The position numbers and the translations under genes were made by a program. A stretch of DNA of 64,000 nt from JAIVJZ01 sp036386515 (GTDB lineage Bacteria; Acidobacteriota; Blastocatellia; Pyrinomonadales; Pyrinomonadaceae), in the NCBI GenBank assembly GCA_036386515.1, contig DASVVO010000052.1, positions 124,001-188,000 of the forward strand, in the 5' to 3' direction. Shown here in pieces: positions 61,550 through 64,000 of the stretch (positions are counted from its first letter, which is position 1; each line of letters opens with the position of its first letter). A model generated the notes under the pieces. The model was given only the letters and a program-made list of their open reading frames with translations. It had not been told where the DNA came from and did no database searches.

Positions 61550-64000
61550 ATGACGACACCACGCACGACACGACGACTCTTTATCTTATCCATCTTCCTG
61601 CTGCTCGCCCTCGGCAACAATTGGAATCTTCAGGCCGCGCCCGCGCGCCGCACGCGAAACGGCGAAGCCGCGCGCTCGCCCAATTCAACCGTCTCAACCG
61701 TCTTAACCGACTCAACCGACCCGGCCGACTCAACCGACCCCGTCAACGCCGCGCAACCCGACGCGCCGCTCGGCGTCGCCGCCGGCCGGGGCGCGCTCGC
61801 GTTGAAAGCGGGCGCGGCGGCGGTGGTCTCGAATTTGAGAATCCGCCTGCGCCACGGCGACGGCTCCGCCTCAACCCTCTATGAACTCGAACCCGCCGGG
61901 CAGGACGCGGGCGGCGGCGGCGACGATCAGGCCGGGCGTTTTGAACGCCTGCGCTACCGCTTGAAGCCCGCCGCGCCCGCGCCCGGCGCGCCGCCCGTCG
62001 CCGCCGCGCCGCCGGTCGAGGCTGTGCTCGAATTGCGCCGCTACCTGCGCCCGGAAGTCCTGGTCGCGTCGCTCGATTACAACGGCCCCGCCCTCGCCGC
62101 CCGCGACGGCGTCCAACTCGTCATGGGTCTCGACAACTTCGCGCGCGGGATGGCCGTCAAACGCTTCAAGCTCTACTGGACTGCGCCCGTCTTCGTCTCC
62201 GACCACCGTTTGCTGTCGCCCGCCAACGTGTTGCTGCTCTGGCAGCAAACCGTGGGAGACGCTTACCACCTGATGATCCCGCTCGCGGGCGGCGGGATGG
62301 TGTCCGAAGTCGGGGTCTCGGAGATCGAATACCGACCGGAGTTTCGCATCTCGGCTTCGAGCCACGACCCCGCCTTCGCCCCGCGCCGCGTGCCCCTCTT
62401 CGCCTACGCCACTTCGCGCGACCCCTACCAACTGCCCCGCGACGCCTACCAGACCGCCTTCGCCGCGACCGAACAATACGGGCGGCTGCGCTGGCAGAAA
62501 ACTTTGCCGGAGCCTTTCGCCTGGCTCGGCTGGTGCTCCTGGAACGCCTACGAGCAGGGCGTGAACGAGGAGAAGATTCTGGCGAGCGCGCGCTCGCTCA
62601 GAGACCAACGGATTCCGGTCGGCTTCATGCTCATCGACGACGGCTGGCTCACGGTCAAGGGGCAAAAGCTCGCCGGGTTCGACGCCGACGCGGCCAAGTT
62701 TCCGCGCGGCCTCGGGGCGACCGCGCGCGCGCTCAGGGAGCAATACGGCATCCGGCACGTCGGCGTCTGGCACACGTTTCAAGGCTACTGGACGGGCGTT
62801 GACCCGGAATCCACGCTCGCGCGCGACTACAGACTTTTTCGCGGCCGCGAGGGCAACGCTCTGCCCGACCCGCGCGAAGGCCGGGGCGAGAGTTTCTACG
62901 CGGACTGGTACGGCAGGTTGAAGGGATGGGGCTTCGACTTCGTCAAGGTTGACGGGCAGGCGAACAACGTCAAATTCACCGACGGCCTGATGCCGCTCTT
63001 CGTCTCCGCCGGCGGCTCGCAGCGCAACCTGCAAACGGCCGCGCAGAAACATTTCAACTACGGCGGCGGCGACGGCGGCGGCGGGCGGCGCGCGAACGGC
63101 GTCGGCGTGATCAACTGCATGGAGATGACTCTGGAGAACGCCTATAACTGGAGCACGTCGAACGTCGCACGCAACAGCGACGACTACCTGCCCGAAGTCG
63201 CGCACAACTTCAAAGACCACATCTTCCAGAACGCCTACAACGCCTACTGGATGTCGAACTTCGCTTATCCCGATTGGGACATGTTCCAGTCGCACGATCC
63301 AAACGGCGAGTATCATGCCGTCGCGCGCGCCGTCAGCGGCGGCCCCGTCTATTTCACGGACGAACCGGGCAAGGAACGCGCCGAGCTATTGCGCCCGCTG
63401 GCCTTCGCCGACGGGCGACTCCCGATGCTCGACGAGCCGGGACAGGTGACGCGCGACCTGCTGTTCACGGACGTGTCTTTGCAACCCGTCGCGCTCAAGG
63501 TCTTCGGGCGCATCACGCGCCCCGGCCTCTCGGCCGGCGTGGTCGGCGCGTTCAACGCCAACAAGACCGCACGCCTCGTCCGGGGCGCGCTCAAACCCGA
63601 CGACGTGGAAGGACTCGCGGCGGGCGCGGAGGGCCTGGCGGTTTACCGGCGCGGCGATGCGTCGGCCAATTTGTTGAAAGGCGGCAACGCGTCCACGGCC
63701 ATCACGCTCGCCGCGAACAGCTTCGACCTGTACACGCTCTCGCCCGTGGGCGGGGGCATCGCCGTGTTCGGACTGTTGGACAAGTATCTCAGCCCGGCGG
63801 CGGTCGTCTCTCAAAGCCGTCAGGGGCGGCGCGTCGAAGTGCGCCTGCGCGAGGCGGGAGACTTCGGCGCGTGGTTGGAGCAGCCGCCCGCGCGCGTCGA
63901 ACTCGACGGCCGAACGCTGCCCGCCTCGGCCTACAGCTACGAGCGCGGCCTGCTGCGCGTGCCGCGCGCCGCCTTCGGCGCACGGGGCGGCGAGCGGCGC
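61550..64000 (+). CDS. Secreted GH36/raffinose-synthase-type glycoside hydrolase, 3' end beyond window
   Basis: An open frame of 817 codons with no stop before the right edge. A signal peptide (RRLFILSIFLLLALGNNW) is followed by a Thr/Ser/Asp-rich linker (STVSTVLTDSTDPADSTDP). The body resembles the Sip1/raffinose-synthase branch of GH36. It has WLGWCSWNAYEQGVNEEKIL, GFMLIDDGWLTVKGQKLAGF, HVGVWHTFQGYWTG, and the nucleophile Asp in WGFDFVKVDGQANN. FAYPDWDMFQSHDP and AVSGGPVYFTDEPG also fit. It probably hydrolyses alpha-galactosides. GAGA lies just before ATG 61550. The minus-strand frame opposite it is an antisense shadow. Confidence 0.88.
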   Translation, partial: MTTPRTTRRLFILSIFLLLALGNNWNLQAAPARRTRNGEAARSPNSTVSTVLTDSTDPADSTDPVNAAQPDAPLGVAAGRGALALKAGAAAVVSNLRIRLRHGDGSASTLYELEPAGQDAGGGGDDQAGRFERLRYRLKPAAPAPGAPPVAAAPPVEAVLELRRYLRPEVLVASLDYNGPALAARDGVQLVMGLDNFARGMAVKRFKLYWTAPVFVSDHRLLSPANVLLLWQQTVGDAYHLMIPLAGGGMVSEVGVSEIEYRPEFRISASSHDPAFAPRRVPLFAYATSRDPYQLPRDAYQTAFAATEQYGRLRWQKTLPEPFAWLGWCSWNAYEQGVNEEKILASARSLRDQRIPVGFMLIDDGWLTVKGQKLAGFDADAAKFPRGLGATARALREQYGIRHVGVWHTFQGYWTGVDPESTLARDYRLFRGREGNALPDPREGRGESFYADWYGRLKGWGFDFVKVDGQANNVKFTDGLMPLFVSAGGSQRNLQTAAQKHFNYGGGDGGGGRRANGVGVINCMEMTLENAYNWSTSNVARNSDDYLPEVAHNFKDHIFQNAYNAYWMSNFAYPDWDMFQSHDPNGEYHAVARAVSGGPVYFTDEPGKERAELLRPLAFADGRLPMLDEPGQVTRDLLFTDVSLQPVALKVFGRITRPGLSAGVVGAFNANKTARLVRGALKPDDVEGLAAGAEGLAVYRRGDASANLLKGGNASTAITLAANSFDLYTLSPVGGGIAVFGLLDKYLSPAAVVSQSRQGRRVEVRLREAGDFGAWLEQPPARVELDGRTLPASAYSYERGLLRVPRAAFGARGGERR

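Noticed and set aside
61871..63316. 481-residue minus-strand frame opposite the right-edge gene
   Set aside because: The plus strand has a signal peptide and GH36/raffinose-synthase motifs in one open frame to the edge.
1..64000. Genetic code with UGA reassigned
   Set aside because: UGA ends UbiB, the epimerase fusion, both ketosynthases, the 73-residue protein, the MFS gene and others at natural C-termini.

Overview
The window is GC-rich DNA in which almost every real gene also has long antisense shadow frames. It most resembles an Acidobacteriota chromosome (Blastocatellia or a relative). This is inferred from tandem CRTAC1 (FG-GAP/VCBS plus ASPIC/UnbV) proteins, a large set of secreted glycoside hydrolases (GH) without SusC/SusD genes, and TlpA-type thioredoxins. 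I see no rRNA, tRNA, CRISPR array, transposase or integrase.

Left part, 1-18.3 kb: fourteen consecutive minus-strand genes, mostly close or overlapping, which read as one long transcription unit starting at an acyl carrier protein (18330). In transcription order they are ACP, ketosynthase alpha, a ketosynthase-like partner lacking the catalytic residues (chain-length-factor-like), a 73-residue protein, HMG-CoA reductase, a CrtI/CrtISO-like FAD protein, two CRTAC1 proteins, an epimerase-acyltransferase fusion, a UbiB kinase, two proteins sharing an unnamed N-terminal domain (one with an RGD/RGG-like disordered tail), a TlpA lipoprotein and a gene running off the edge. The set suggests polyketide and/or isoprenoid lipid chemistry at the envelope.

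The outstanding observation is in the two CRTAC1 genes. Each has an in-frame UGA at the same aligned position, after the last upstream FG-GAP repeat. The reading frame then continues without a shift into the ASPIC/UnbV domain. In both, a hairpin with a GGUC tetraloop starts its loop exactly 20 nt after the UGA, as in a bacterial selenocysteine insertion element. UGA ends many neighbouring genes, so the code is standard. Selenocysteine insertion, or programmed readthrough, is the leading explanation.

Middle, 18.5-30.3 kb: a NarL-type two-component pair with a clear intrinsic terminator, a TlpA thioredoxin, an outer-membrane protein interrupted by UGA next to its signal peptide, a vanadium haloperoxidase/PAP2-family protein, a porin truncated by TAG, a small winged-helix-like protein, an unusual sigma-54 activator, and a secreted protein of unknown function.

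Right part, 30.6-64 kb: a glycan-degradation region. It holds two GH38, two GH3, GH97, GH13, GH92, GH20 and GH36/raffinose-synthase-type enzymes, nearly all with signal peptides. With them are a ROK sugar kinase, a metallophosphoesterase, and a small catabolic set (class II aldolase, Cgl0159-type aldolase, IolC-type kinase, MFS carrier). GH38, GH92 and GH20 together point to N-glycan or mannan-like substrates. A nested inverted-repeat element lies at 48.4-48.6 kb. All function calls come from reading translated sequence by eye; no searches were run.
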